DNA of 64,000 nucleotides, from positions 62,001 to 126,000 of the forward strand of contig CANQWS010000001.1 of the NCBI GenBank assembly GCA_947627615.1, written 5' to 3'. Positions 34,865 through 42,613 of this stretch are shown here, piece after piece. The notes below the pieces were generated by a model, which searched no databases, was not told the origin of the DNA, and saw only the letters and a list, made by a program, of their open reading frames with translations. The DNA comes from an uncultured Muribaculaceae bacterium. Lineage in GTDB: Bacteria > Bacteroidota > Bacteroidia > Bacteroidales > Muribaculaceae. A program made the translations under genes and the position numbers. Position 1 is the first letter of the stretch; the number at the start of each line of letters is the position of its first letter.

Positions 34865-35722
34865 TCAGTGATAATCGGTTTCAATGAGGTCATCCTCGCC
34901 TTTGTAGTTGGCATCGGAGGAAATTTTCACTTTCCCGCCGGTCATGGCTCTTATCTGGTCAGCCCGGTTCCGGCGTCCGTAATCGCGCATTTTCAGAACG
35001 GACTTCCTCTGTGTATGGAAATATTTCGAGTTCTCGAAGTCAGGTTTCAGCGGTTCGTTGCATTGCTGCAGACCGGTGATGACAAACGAATACAGTCCGC
35101 CTTCGCACGTGGCTTCCATTATGAGACCCGGAAGGCCGCACAGTTGCCACGGCCCGTCGGACACGGTGATTTCCGGCGCGAACCATGCTTCCCAGCGGCG
35201 TCCGTGATAGTCCGCCGTGGCGAGCTGGCATTCATAGTCCAAAACGGTTTTCGTGGAATCCAGCAGGTCCCATGTCAGGTCGGACATGTCCACGTCATAG
35301 CGGTAGCTGTCGCCGGTGCAGGTGTCCCACACTCTGATGATTCCCTTGTTGAAATCCTTGCGGCAGCGGTAGCGTGATTCCGACATGTAGCCCTGCTCTT
35401 TCATTATTTTGAAAGGATCCTTGGTTCTGTCCTCGGAAAACGCCTGCAAGGCGGCCGAGAAAGCCTGGTCAAGTATGATTTTGCCCTGCGGGTCATTGGT
35501 CATGGAGTCCACATAAAATGTCTGCGGATTATAGTAGTAGGACATGGATGGAGCTATCTGGAGTACGAATTTGTACGCTAACGGCTCACTTTTGCCCGTT
35601 TTTGAGTTGAGCGAATTGGTAATCTGCCTGTACTCCGCTTTCAGCATTGCCGCGGGGAGTTCTTCGGCTCCTGCCGCAATCCATGCCGCGGCCATGATTA
35701 TAAGGGCTATAGTCTTTTTCAT
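34865..35722 (-). CDS. GLPGLI family protein (second in operon)
   Basis: A 285-aa exported protein (MKKTIALIIMAAAWIAAGAEE signal) with DGPWQLCGLPGLIMEAT and ATADYHGRRWEAWFAPEI. It overlaps the first GLPGLI gene by 4 nt and is followed after 1 nt by the barrel gene. It is clearly homologous to its two neighbours but diverged, so the three come from old duplications. Confidence 0.92.
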   Translation of the reverse strand: MKKTIALIIMAAAWIAAGAEELPAAMLKAEYRQITNSLNSKTGKSEPLAYKFVLQIAPSMSYYYNPQTFYVDSMTNDPQGKIILDQAFSAALQAFSEDRTKDPFKIMKEQGYMSESRYRCRKDFNKGIIRVWDTCTGDSYRYDVDMSDLTWDLLDSTKTVLDYECQLATADYHGRRWEAWFAPEITVSDGPWQLCGLPGLIMEATCEGGLYSFVITGLQQCNEPLKPDFENSKYFHTQRKSVLKMRDYGRRNRADQIRAMTGGKVKISSDANYKGEDDLIETDYH

Positions 35723-36570
35723 AACCTGTAGTCTGTTTCAAGGAAATCATATTCGGTCTGGGCGGGGGCGTCCTTGCCGAGATCAAGACCTATGGAGGCT
35801 TTCACCATGGCGTTGGAGTTGTTACGGTAGTTCCTGAGGTCTTTAAGCATCTGCCTGCGGTTCATCCGGTCATATTTTTTCTCTCCGAAAACAGGCCGTA
35901 TCGGTTGACCGGACTTCTCTATTCCGTCGGCCGTGAATGTGTGCTGGCCGCTTGGTTCGGATGCTTCGAGAATCAGTCCCGGAAGTCCGCAGAGTTTCCA
36001 CGGTCCGTCATGGACAGAAATCTCGGGCGAGAACCATGCGGTCCACGTGCGTCCGTGATAGTCCGTCGTGGCCATTATGCATTCATAGCCGAGTATAGTC
36101 TTCGATGAATCGCAGATTTCCCACCTGATTTCGGAAAACGGTTCGTCGTAACGGCCGGACTCCGTCATTCCGGCCTTGTCGTAGACCGTGGTTATGGAAT
36201 CAGCGTGGTTTTTCATGACGTACATAAATGTCTTGTAGGCATAACTGTCCATCAGGCTCTGGTCGTTGTTTTTGAGATAGGCGTCAACAGCGGCATTTAG
36301 CATCTGACGGTCAAAGGCGCGTCCCTGAGCGGTGGAGTCAAGTGAATCCTTGAACTCCGTATGCGGGGAGTAGAATTTGGAAATGTCTGCGTTGGCGAGA
36401 AGAATCATTGGGATGTCCGTCTCGTAAGGTTCGGTATTGCCCCGCAGCGATTTCAGGTGATAACAATAGCTTACTTTGACCTCGGCACGCGGGTAATCCT
36501 TCTTTTTACAGAAAGAGGTCAGGGGAGCCGTCAGCATTGCCGCGGCTAATAATATAGAGGCAGGTTTCAT
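35719..36570 (-). CDS. GLPGLI family protein (first in operon)
   Basis: A 283-aa exported protein (MKPASILLAAAMLTAPLTSFC signal) with DGPWKLCGLPGLILEAS and ATTDYHGRTWTAWFSPEI. It begins 17 nt after the M56 peptidase stop. A Cys at residue 21 follows LTSF and might make a lipobox, which the other two copies lack. Confidence 0.92.
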   Translation of the reverse strand: MKPASILLAAAMLTAPLTSFCKKKDYPRAEVKVSYCYHLKSLRGNTEPYETDIPMILLANADISKFYSPHTEFKDSLDSTAQGRAFDRQMLNAAVDAYLKNNDQSLMDSYAYKTFMYVMKNHADSITTVYDKAGMTESGRYDEPFSEIRWEICDSSKTILGYECIMATTDYHGRTWTAWFSPEISVHDGPWKLCGLPGLILEASEPSGQHTFTADGIEKSGQPIRPVFGEKKYDRMNRRQMLKDLRNYRNNSNAMVKASIGLDLGKDAPAQTEYDFLETDYRL

Positions 36571-36587
36571 GATGTGAAAGTGAGAGA

Positions 36588-38252
36588 TTAGCTTTTTTCT
36601 ACGAACGGGACAGGTATGGTCATTTGTCCGGTGACGGCTTTGCCGTTTTCAGTGGCCGGGATGAACTCAGGCATACTGCCTATCACTCTCAGGGCCTCGT
36701 TGTCAAGTTGCGGATTTCCGGAGCTGTTGACTACATGTGGGTTGATGACCTTGCCGGAGGGGTCGACCTCGAACTGCACTATGGTGCGCTTCTTTTTGTC
36801 AAGTTTCACGCCTTCGGGTATCCGGGCGTTGCTCTTGATGAATTCCGTCATTTTTCTTATGCCCCCGGGATACTCCGGCAGGAATCTGTCCTCCGGCGTG
36901 TTGTCTCCTTCATCCTTGAGCGTTACTTCCAGAATGGCCTTGGAGCCTTTGCTCTTATCTATTTTCATGGATTTTATGGAGCCCGGTGACATTTTCTTGA
37001 AATCGGCGAACGGCACTTCCTTGCCTTCAACCTTTACGGTGATTTTCTTCTCAAAATCGGAATCGGTTTCGGGCTTGTTCTCGGCCTCTGTTTCGGTCTC
37101 GGTCTCTGTTCCCTCTATTTTTATTTCGGGAGCCGATGTGAAGGCCACGACCTGCGTCTCCGGCAGGATTACGGACAGCGGTTTCCCGTCAGCAGGTTTT
37201 TCCGGGGCAGCTGTCGGAGCGGCTTCGGGTGCTGTTTCCGATTCGGTTTCCGGAAGGATTGTCTCCTGCTCCGGTCCGGCATCAACGGGCGTTTTCTGCG
37301 TGGGAACATTCTGCGCGGGGAGCATAGCCACACTTCGGAATTCCTCAATCAGTGATGCCGGCAGTCTGCTGCTTACCGCTCCGGCCGTCAGGAAGGCCAT
37401 GGCTATGAGGGCCAGAGCCCATATCCGGCTGTTGTGGCCCGATTCGCCGCGCTGCATCATTATTATCCGGCGCTTCATGATTCCGTGGTTGAGGTAGTTG
37501 GCCATTGCGGTGAATTTGTGTCTGGCAAGCTTACTCAGGAGCAGCAGCTGGTAGGCGTGCATGTCGGCTCCGGAATCAATCACGGCCTGGTCAGCCTGAA
37601 ATTCATGGACTGACTTAAGTTCCTTCAGCATGAGCCATGCCGCCGGATTGAACCACTGCAGCGAGGCAACGATGCGGCCAATGGCTATGTCTATGGTGTG
37701 ATGGAGGGCTATGTGGCGCATCTCGTGGGCCATGATCATGGGTGCGTTTTCATTGAAGTCTTTCCGGCTCATCACCACTATGCCGGCAAGGCTGAACGGC
37801 GAGACGGTGTCGTCGTCGCACACGGCAACTCTTATGCCGTCAATCCGGTGACGTGCGGAATTGCGGATCATACGCCTGATGCGCATGAGACCCGGCACAA
37901 CTGATGCTGCTGAAAGGAGAACACCGCAGATCCATACCCACACCACGGCCGTAATCCATGAGACTGCTGACCCGGATTGCTGGAGCTGCTGTGCAGGGGC
38001 GTCATGCATTGCCGCCTGAGCTATCATCATCTCGATAATCTCGCCATCGGAAACTTCAGCGCCCGTTGTTACCGGCTTTTCGCCCGGCGCGATTACCGTG
38101 AAGGCCGCTATGGCTGAGACCAGATAGATTCCCAGCAGCGCAGCGCGGTTGAATGACGGTTGTTTCTCATTGGCCATCAGCAGGCGGTAGATGACCAGCA
38201 TCACAGCCATCATCAGCCCCATTGCCAAGGTGAATAAAAACAGAGTTCCCAT
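36588..38252 (-). CDS. M56 (BlaR1-like) metallopeptidase fused to a TonB C-terminal domain
   Basis: A 554-aa membrane protein. Helices at about residues 1-20, 35-55 and 95-120 precede the zinc site HEMRH (HExxH) with the third ligand in SVHEFQADQAV. A further helix near 270 leads into a Glu/Pro/Thr-rich periplasmic linker (about 285-400) and a TonB C-terminal fold (PEYPGGIRKMTEFIKSNARIP...VQFEVDPSGKV, ...EALRVIGSMPEFIPA). Family knowledge: BlaR1-type M56 proteins sense an outside signal and cleave the paired BlaI repressor. The TonB domain could bind an outer-membrane receptor or the wall. Start 38252 lies 4 nt after the blaI stop; the longer frame overlaps blaI. Confidence 0.9.
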   Translation of the reverse strand: MGTLFLFTLAMGLMMAVMLVIYRLLMANEKQPSFNRAALLGIYLVSAIAAFTVIAPGEKPVTTGAEVSDGEIIEMMIAQAAMHDAPAQQLQQSGSAVSWITAVVWVWICGVLLSAASVVPGLMRIRRMIRNSARHRIDGIRVAVCDDDTVSPFSLAGIVVMSRKDFNENAPMIMAHEMRHIALHHTIDIAIGRIVASLQWFNPAAWLMLKELKSVHEFQADQAVIDSGADMHAYQLLLLSKLARHKFTAMANYLNHGIMKRRIIMMQRGESGHNSRIWALALIAMAFLTAGAVSSRLPASLIEEFRSVAMLPAQNVPTQKTPVDAGPEQETILPETESETAPEAAPTAAPEKPADGKPLSVILPETQVVAFTSAPEIKIEGTETETETEAENKPETDSDFEKKITVKVEGKEVPFADFKKMSPGSIKSMKIDKSKGSKAILEVTLKDEGDNTPEDRFLPEYPGGIRKMTEFIKSNARIPEGVKLDKKKRTIVQFEVDPSGKVINPHVVNSSGNPQLDNEALRVIGSMPEFIPATENGKAVTGQMTIPVPFVEKS

Positions 38253-38256
38253 GGCG

Positions 38257-38655
38257 TCAGTTTTTTGATTTGTTTTCTTCTTCCTTGCGCTCCACCATTG
38301 CGAGCAGTTCGCGCAGCTCATCGGCCGAGATTTTTTCATCCTCGACAAGAGTGGAGACAGCGCTGAAATAGCTGTTGGAGAAAAAGTCCCTGACAAACTG
38401 GCGCAGACGGCTTTCGCGGACTTCCTCGCGTCCGGTTATGGCATAGAACCGATGGCTGCCGTTGATCACCTCATGACCCACGTGGCCTTTCTGTTCAAGG
38501 ATTCTGACGGTTGTTGATACGGTGTTGAAATGGGGGCGCGGTTCCTCGTAAAGCTCCACCATCTGGCGCACGAACAAGGGCCCGTTGTTCCATAGCTGCT
38601 GCATTATCACGGCTTCTTTTTCCGTAAGTGATTGACGTGGCCTGCCTTTCTTCAT
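38257..38655 (-). CDS. BlaI/MecI family transcriptional repressor
   Basis: A 132-aa protein with the BlaI winged helix (LTEKEAVIMQQLWNNGPLFVRQMVELYEEPRPHFNTVSTTVRILEQKGHV) and a C-terminal dimer region (FVRDFFSNSYFSAVSTLVEDEKISADELRELLAMV). It should bind palindromes in its own promoter until the M56 partner triggers its cleavage. Two such palindromes are present at 38657-38670 and 38687-38704. First gene of the six-gene operon. Confidence 0.93.
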   Translation of the reverse strand: MKKGRPRQSLTEKEAVIMQQLWNNGPLFVRQMVELYEEPRPHFNTVSTTVRILEQKGHVGHEVINGSHRFYAITGREEVRESRLRQFVRDFFSNSYFSAVSTLVEDEKISADELRELLAMVERKEEENKSKN

Positions 38656-38656
38656 G

Positions 38657-38670
38657 ACTAAATAATTAGT
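38657..38670. promoter_or_regulatory. BlaI operator copy 2 (start region)
   Basis: ACTAAATAATTAGT, arms ACTAA/TTAGT, between the predicted start site and the blaI ATG. It shares the ACTAAnTAnT core with copy 1; the centres are 32 bp apart, three helical turns. Confidence 0.6.
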
Positions 38671-38678
38671 TGATGCCG

Positions 38679-38709
38679 CAAATGTATAACGAATTATTTA
38701 GTTATGCAA
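38679..38709 (-). promoter_or_regulatory. Promoter of the BlaI-M56-GLPGLI operon
   Basis: TTG (38707-38709), a 20-nt spacer and TACATTTG (38679-38686) on the minus strand. Confidence 0.75.
38687..38704. promoter_or_regulatory. BlaI operator copy 1 (promoter spacer)
   Basis: TAACGAATTATTTAGTTA, an 18-bp palindrome with one mismatched pair per arm, fills the spacer between -33 and -7. Confidence 0.65.
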
Positions 38710-38715
38710 GACCTT

Positions 38716-38735
38716 GCCTGTAAAAAATTACAGGC
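38716..38735 (-). terminator. Hairpin after yjbQ
   Basis: GCCTGTAA (38716-38723) pairs with TTACAGGC (38728-38735) around AAAA. It stands between the yjbQ stop and the blaI promoter. There is no T run, so termination is uncertain. Confidence 0.45.
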
Positions 38736-38764
38736 CGGCCTAAAAAGAAGAACAAGGGTAGCGG

Positions 38765-39178
38765 TCAGCTGATGATTGTGGCCACTATGGAGCGGGAGCC
38801 GCCGTGGTTGCGGAATTCACACAGGTATATTCCCTGCCATGTGCCGAGATTCAGATGGCCGCCGGTTATCGGTACGGTGACGGATACGCCCGTAAGTGAA
38901 GATTTTGCATGAGCCGGCATGTCGTCAGGTCCCTCGCAGGTGTGTTCGTAGAATGTCTGCGCCTCGGGGACTAAGCGGTCAAGAATGGCATTCAGGTCGG
39001 TGTGTACGTCAGGGTCGGCGTTCTCGTTGATGGTCAGGCCGCATGAGGTGTGCTTCACGAAGAGGTTAAGCAGTCCTGCCTCGGGAAGAGAAACAGGGAG
39101 ACTCCGAAGAATCTCCCCTGTTATGAGATGGCATCCACGTCGTTTCGGTGAAAGCCTGAATTCAAACTGTTGGGTCAT
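38765..39178 (-). CDS. YjbQ/UPF0047 family protein
   Basis: A 137-aa protein with VKHTSCGLTINENADPDVHTDLNAILDRLVPE, the metal-binding His/Glu/Asp core of YjbQ, and GHLNLGTWQGIYLCEFRNHG near the end. Members have weak thiamine-phosphate-synthase activity; the real role is unclear. It is separate from the BlaI operon downstream. Confidence 0.92.
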   Translation of the reverse strand: MTQQFEFRLSPKRRGCHLITGEILRSLPVSLPEAGLLNLFVKHTSCGLTINENADPDVHTDLNAILDRLVPEAQTFYEHTCEGPDDMPAHAKSSLTGVSVTVPITGGHLNLGTWQGIYLCEFRNHGGSRSIVATIIS

Positions 39179-39206
39179 GGGTGTCGGGTGATGTCTGACA
39201 CGGGTG

Positions 39207-39677
39207 TCATTTCTTTTCCGTGGTCTTGCGCAGAATAATGTATTCCGACGGTGTTGCGCCGTTGAGTCTCACAATCGAATCATTTTCGGCCTTGACGGTG
39301 GTAATCTTGTAGAGAACCTTGCGGAGGATGTCTTCGGTGGCCATATTGTCACATGCCATTTCAGTCATGGGGCCGTCGCCGAAGGTTATCGAATCGCCTT
39401 TCAGGATAAGCGGACCGGAAATGGTGTTGCAGTTTGTGCTGATGAAATAGGAGCTGTCGGTGAATATCACATACTGGTTCGAGCCGGGCACGGCTTCTGC
39501 CGGGATGACAACGGTGGAATCATCGGCGGAAATCTTGTCGAGATTCCACTGGCCGGTGATGTCTATTGCGGCTACTTCTTCGGCCGGAGCGGCTGCTGTT
39601 TCGGTGTTATCTTTTTTGGCTGAGCAGGACGCGAGAATGGCTGCTATTGCCAGGAATGTCAATGTTTTCAGTTTCAT
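39207..39677 (-). CDS. META/HslJ-like lipoprotein
   Basis: A 156-aa lipoprotein with lipobox AILASC (Cys 18), then a short linker and the pattern ITGQWNLDKISADD, YFISTNCNTISGPLILKGDSITFG, MTEMACDN, of the META domain. HslJ, the best-known member, is a heat-shock outer-membrane lipoprotein. It lies 28 nt before yjbQ. Confidence 0.8.
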   Translation of the reverse strand: MKLKTLTFLAIAAILASCSAKKDNTETAAAPAEEVAAIDITGQWNLDKISADDSTVVIPAEAVPGSNQYVIFTDSSYFISTNCNTISGPLILKGDSITFGDGPMTEMACDNMATEDILRKVLYKITTVKAENDSIVRLNGATPSEYIILRKTTEKK

Positions 39678-39707
39678 AATTTTAAATGGTTTGTCGTTTG
39701 GGTTATA

Positions 39708-39938
39708 TCACTTGAATTTGTTTATTATCGCGGTAACGAGATGCAGAAACATTCCATAGATGAGTGTGGCGATGAGGGCCATACCCTCGTTGATAAGCAG
39801 AATCTGATAGAGTGGCATAGGATATTCGGGCCGGGCCTGATGGAACGCGGCTGTTATGGCGCATGCGCTCAAAACAAGAAACACCACCATTATGGAGAGT
39901 GTTGCGTGGCTCAGCCTGTAGCGTCCGATCTGTATCAC
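39708..39938 (-). CDS. Small two-helix membrane protein
   Basis: A 76-aa protein with hydrophobic helices at about residues 12-33 and 46-68 and a basic C-terminus (INKFK). I recognise no family. It lies between the META lipoprotein and the SIMPL gene, 38 nt after the latter, in the same direction, so it is probably co-transcribed. Confidence 0.6.
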   Translation of the reverse strand: MIQIGRYRLSHATLSIMVVFLVLSACAITAAFHQARPEYPMPLYQILLINEGMALIATLIYGMFLHLVTAIINKFK

Positions 39939-39976
39939 GGTTTCTGTTTCGGTTGATACTTATTGGAACGGGACAA

Positions 39977-40663
39977 TCACTTGTTGTTGTCCAAAGAAAA
40001 AAGATAGCGGGCCCGGACACTGTAGCGCCGTGTGATGCGGCGCATGTTGTCCATGCCGGCGCCTCCGTCGAAAGCCACATTGCTGAAGGAGGGAGTCTCA
40101 TAATAGGCAGGTCCGTTTTCAACAACTTCCCACAGCTGCATGATCCGGACATTCTCATTGTCGGCAATGAATTCAGCTTTGGCGCGGGCCGCATCCAAAG
40201 CTGCCTTCAGCCCCTGACGGTTGAAGCTTTCCATGTCGCGGTTGTCAAGACGGACTATCTGCATGCTGGTTATTCCACGGTCAGGAAGCGATGCCCCAAT
40301 CTTGTCCAGCTGACTGAAATCGGTCAGGATGGCCGAAAGTCTTTCTGCCATCAGGAATCCGGAGGAAACGTTGCGGTCACGGTAGTTGCCGAAATCGCTG
40401 ACGGTGATGTCCGATTCTGCCACGCCGGCGTTGCCAAGCACTTCGCGCACCGATTTCTCGATTGTGGCCAGCGGGACTCTGACGCTGTCGGCAGCCGAGG
40501 GCCGGAAGTATTCCTCAAGCCCTATCTCGATTGTTATGCGGTCGGGGACAATGTTTATCGTGGCTGTCCCGGTCACTTCAATCACAGGCGCGCTGTTCGT
40601 ATCGGCGGCATAAACCGATATGGCCAGAAGGGCTGACAGGGCAGTGGTGAGAATCCGTTTCAT
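39977..40663 (-). CDS. SIMPL (DUF541) domain periplasmic protein
   Basis: A 228-aa secreted protein (signal MKRILTTALSALLAISVYAA). VIEVTGTATINIVPDRITIEIGLEEY and LDAARAKAEFIADN are the two ends of the SIMPL/DUF541 fold, a periplasmic family linked in some bacteria to oxidative stress. The start at 40663 avoids the promoter box at 40699-40706 which the longer frame would cover. Confidence 0.88.
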   Translation of the reverse strand: MKRILTTALSALLAISVYAADTNSAPVIEVTGTATINIVPDRITIEIGLEEYFRPSAADSVRVPLATIEKSVREVLGNAGVAESDITVSDFGNYRDRNVSSGFLMAERLSAILTDFSQLDKIGASLPDRGITSMQIVRLDNRDMESFNRQGLKAALDAARAKAEFIADNENVRIMQLWEVVENGPAYYETPSFSNVAFDGGAGMDNMRRITRRYSVRARYLFSLDNNK

Positions 40664-40698
40664 AGTTGTTTGTGGTTTCTGCGGGTTTGATCCGGATG

Positions 40699-40730
40699 CA
40701 AAAGTAGTGAAAAAACTGACAACCGTCAAA
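40699..40730 (-). promoter_or_regulatory. Promoter of the SIMPL gene cluster
   Basis: TTTG (40727-40730), a 20-nt spacer and TACTTTTG (40699-40706) on the minus strand, probably also serving the 76-aa and META genes. Confidence 0.65.
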
Positions 40731-40791
40731 AAAGATATGCCGGAGCACTTGTCATGAACAGCTATTGTTGTAACTTTAGCTGCAAAAGCGA

Positions 40792-41355
40792 ATGATTTCT
40801 ATGGCAAGCGGAAAGAGAGAAAATATATTGGTTTCGGAATACAGCTCTCCCTGCGGGGAGCTGTTGATAGGTTCCTTGGGCGACAGGCTGTGTCTGTGTG
40901 ACTGGCTGGCCGGAAAACACCGAGAGCGCGTTGATTCAAGACTGAAACGCATGTTCAGGGCTGATTACGAACAAGGCATGTCACCCGTAATGGAAAAAGC
41001 GATTCGGCAACTTGACGAATATTTTGCGGGCCGACGGCAGCGGTTTGAAGTGCCGTTGCTTTTCGCAGGTACCGAGTTTCAGAAAGCGGTGTGGAAAGAG
41101 TTGCTGGGAATCCCGTTTGGAGTGACCGTTTCCTACAGCTATATTACCCGGAATATCGGCCGCCCGAAATCCGTGAGGGCCGTGGCAAATGCCAATGGTG
41201 CGAATCCGCTGTCAATTTTCGTTCCCTGCCACCGGGTCATAGGGCGCGACCGTACCCTGACAGGCTACGGCGGCGGACTCTCGGCCAAAGAATTCCTCCT
41301 GAATCTCGAGCGAAAACACACCCCCACCCAGGAACTGCTTCTCTTCCCAGATTGA
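40792..41355 (+). CDS. ogt: Methylated-DNA-protein cysteine methyltransferase
   Basis: A 187-aa suicide repair protein that takes methyl groups off O6-methylguanine. It has [56 protein letters not shown], with the acceptor Cys in PCHR, and the N-terminal Ogt domain. An internal ATG at 40801 is an alternative start. A TAACTTTA with TTG 19 nt upstream, near 40750-40780, may be its promoter. Confidence 0.95.
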   Translation: MISMASGKRENILVSEYSSPCGELLIGSLGDRLCLCDWLAGKHRERVDSRLKRMFRADYEQGMSPVMEKAIRQLDEYFAGRRQRFEVPLLFAGTEFQKAVWKELLGIPFGVTVSYSYITRNIGRPKSVRAVANANGANPLSIFVPCHRVIGRDRTLTGYGGGLSAKEFLLNLERKHTPTQELLLFPD

Positions 41356-41400
41356 CCCTCATTTCCTTTCCCTTTCTGAAGTCTGGCTAACGTCTCTTTG

Positions 41401-42285
41401 TTATTCGTCCTGTTCGTAATAATAGGAGTAGTCGATGCCTTTCATAAAGGTGTCGCGGTCATTGATTTTGTCGGTCAGCGCCGGACGGAGCAGGTCTTTT
41501 ATGGCGGTTGAATCGGCAACGCTGCGCGTCATGGCGTCAAGATATTTATACTTGTCAACCTGACTCCAGTCAATGCAAAGCTTAAGATTCTTTTTCAGAA
41601 TAAGGTCGAGCCAGATGCGTGTAGAGCGGCCGTTGCCTTCACGGAACGGGTGGGCTACATTCATTTCAACATATTTGTCAATGATGTTGTCAAACGAATC
41701 CTCAGGCATACGCTCCACATTTTCCAGCGCTCGGTCGAGATATTGCACCATGGCAAACCGGAATCCCGCTTTGGCTATATTGACAGTCCTGATCTGACCG
41801 GCGAAGTCATAAAGGCCTCCGAAAAGGTAGGCATGAATCTGCTGCAATCCTTTAACCGTGCCGACCTCGATGTTGTCGATAAGGGTGCTTTCAAAAAGGG
41901 CGTATGCCTTGGACCGGCTCTTGCCGTCGATGGTTTCGTCGCTGTTTGTGAACCATTCAATGAATCTGGATGCCTTGTTGTTAGGGAAGCTTTTGGCCAG
42001 GGCTATCACGCCGTCATTGTCAAGCACGTCAGAGAGGTAGCGTTTGCCGTCAGAGGCGAGTAACTTCAGTTGGTTAGTGGCACTAACCAACTCATTGCCT
42101 TCTTTGCGAAGTTTTGTTTTCAGGTATTTCCAGTAGTTGCGGTTTTTGGCGTAATCATCCTGAGCGTTGAGCACTCCGACAATATCAAGCACAGAGAACC
42201 ACCATCTGGCTCCCGCCTCGTCCCATACGGCCCGCACTTCGCGGTCGTCAAAGAACCGAATTGATATTTTCTGCCTGTCGCCCAT
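41401..42285 (-). CDS. Fic domain AMP-transferase with Bro-N-like N-terminus
   Basis: A 294-aa protein. Residues about 1-95 resemble a Bro-N/antirepressor domain ([31 protein letters not shown]...[10 protein letters not shown]). Residues about 130-280 form a Fic domain with the catalytic loop [14 protein letters not shown], matching HxFx(D/E)GNGRxxR. Fic proteins usually transfer AMP to a target. The C-terminal SYYYEQ resembles the self-inhibitory motif (S/T)xxxE(G/N) of class III Fic proteins, with Q in the last place. No separate antitoxin gene is adjacent. The start at 42285 fits the domain edge. Confidence 0.88.
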   Translation of the reverse strand: MGDRQKISIRFFDDREVRAVWDEAGARWWFSVLDIVGVLNAQDDYAKNRNYWKYLKTKLRKEGNELVSATNQLKLLASDGKRYLSDVLDNDGVIALAKSFPNNKASRFIEWFTNSDETIDGKSRSKAYALFESTLIDNIEVGTVKGLQQIHAYLFGGLYDFAGQIRTVNIAKAGFRFAMVQYLDRALENVERMPEDSFDNIIDKYVEMNVAHPFREGNGRSTRIWLDLILKKNLKLCIDWSQVDKYKYLDAMTRSVADSTAIKDLLRPALTDKINDRDTFMKGIDYSYYYEQDE

Positions 42286-42355
42286 TGACTGATAATGAAT
42301 TCCAATCACAAATATAATAAAAATTTCGCAGCCAGATCCTTTTGGAAACAGAAAA

Positions 42356-42389
42356 AGCGGGAACCCGAGGTTTGTTTCGGGTTCCCGCT
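42356..42389 (-). terminator. Terminator of the dnaK-HTH operon
   Basis: A 13-bp perfect stem (42356-42368 with 42377-42389) and an 8-nt loop, followed on the minus strand by TTTTTCTGTTT, 30 nt past the 58-aa HTH stop. Confidence 0.85.
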
Positions 42390-42419
42390 CTTTCAACGGG
42401 TTCTATCACTTGTCGCCTG

Positions 42420-42596
42420 TCAGGCGAGAGTGTATTTGCAACGTACGGGAGAGACTATGGTTCCGTCTTTTTTGAGCTGGGCAAATATTTTGTCCACAAC
42501 CTTTTTGTCAAGCCCTGTCATCTCAGCTATCTTGGTAGCATTGACCGGTTCGCCTGCTTTGCGGAACGCTTCTATTACGGCATTTTTTTCGTTCAT
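42420..42596 (-). CDS. 58-aa winged-helix-like protein downstream of dnaK
   Basis: The frame from ATG 42594-42596 reads MNEKNAVIEAFRKAGEPVNA, then KIAEMTGLDKKVVDKIFAQLKK and DGTIVSPVRCKYTLA, ending at 42420. The helix-turn-helix spacing (KIAEMTGLDKKVVDKIFAQL) and the closing strand pair look like a minimal winged helix. It starts 17 nt after dnaK and shares its terminator, so it is made with the chaperone. Similar short proteins seem common in Bacteroidetes; a regulatory role is inference. Confidence 0.8.
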   Translation of the reverse strand: MNEKNAVIEAFRKAGEPVNATKIAEMTGLDKKVVDKIFAQLKKDGTIVSPVRCKYTLA

Positions 42597-42613
42597 GATT
42601 CGTGTCTGTTATC

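Noticed and set aside
36616-37497. A 293-codon plus-strand frame over the M56 gene
   Set aside because: Ser/Val-rich shadow of the M56-TonB linker on the opposite strand; no start signal.
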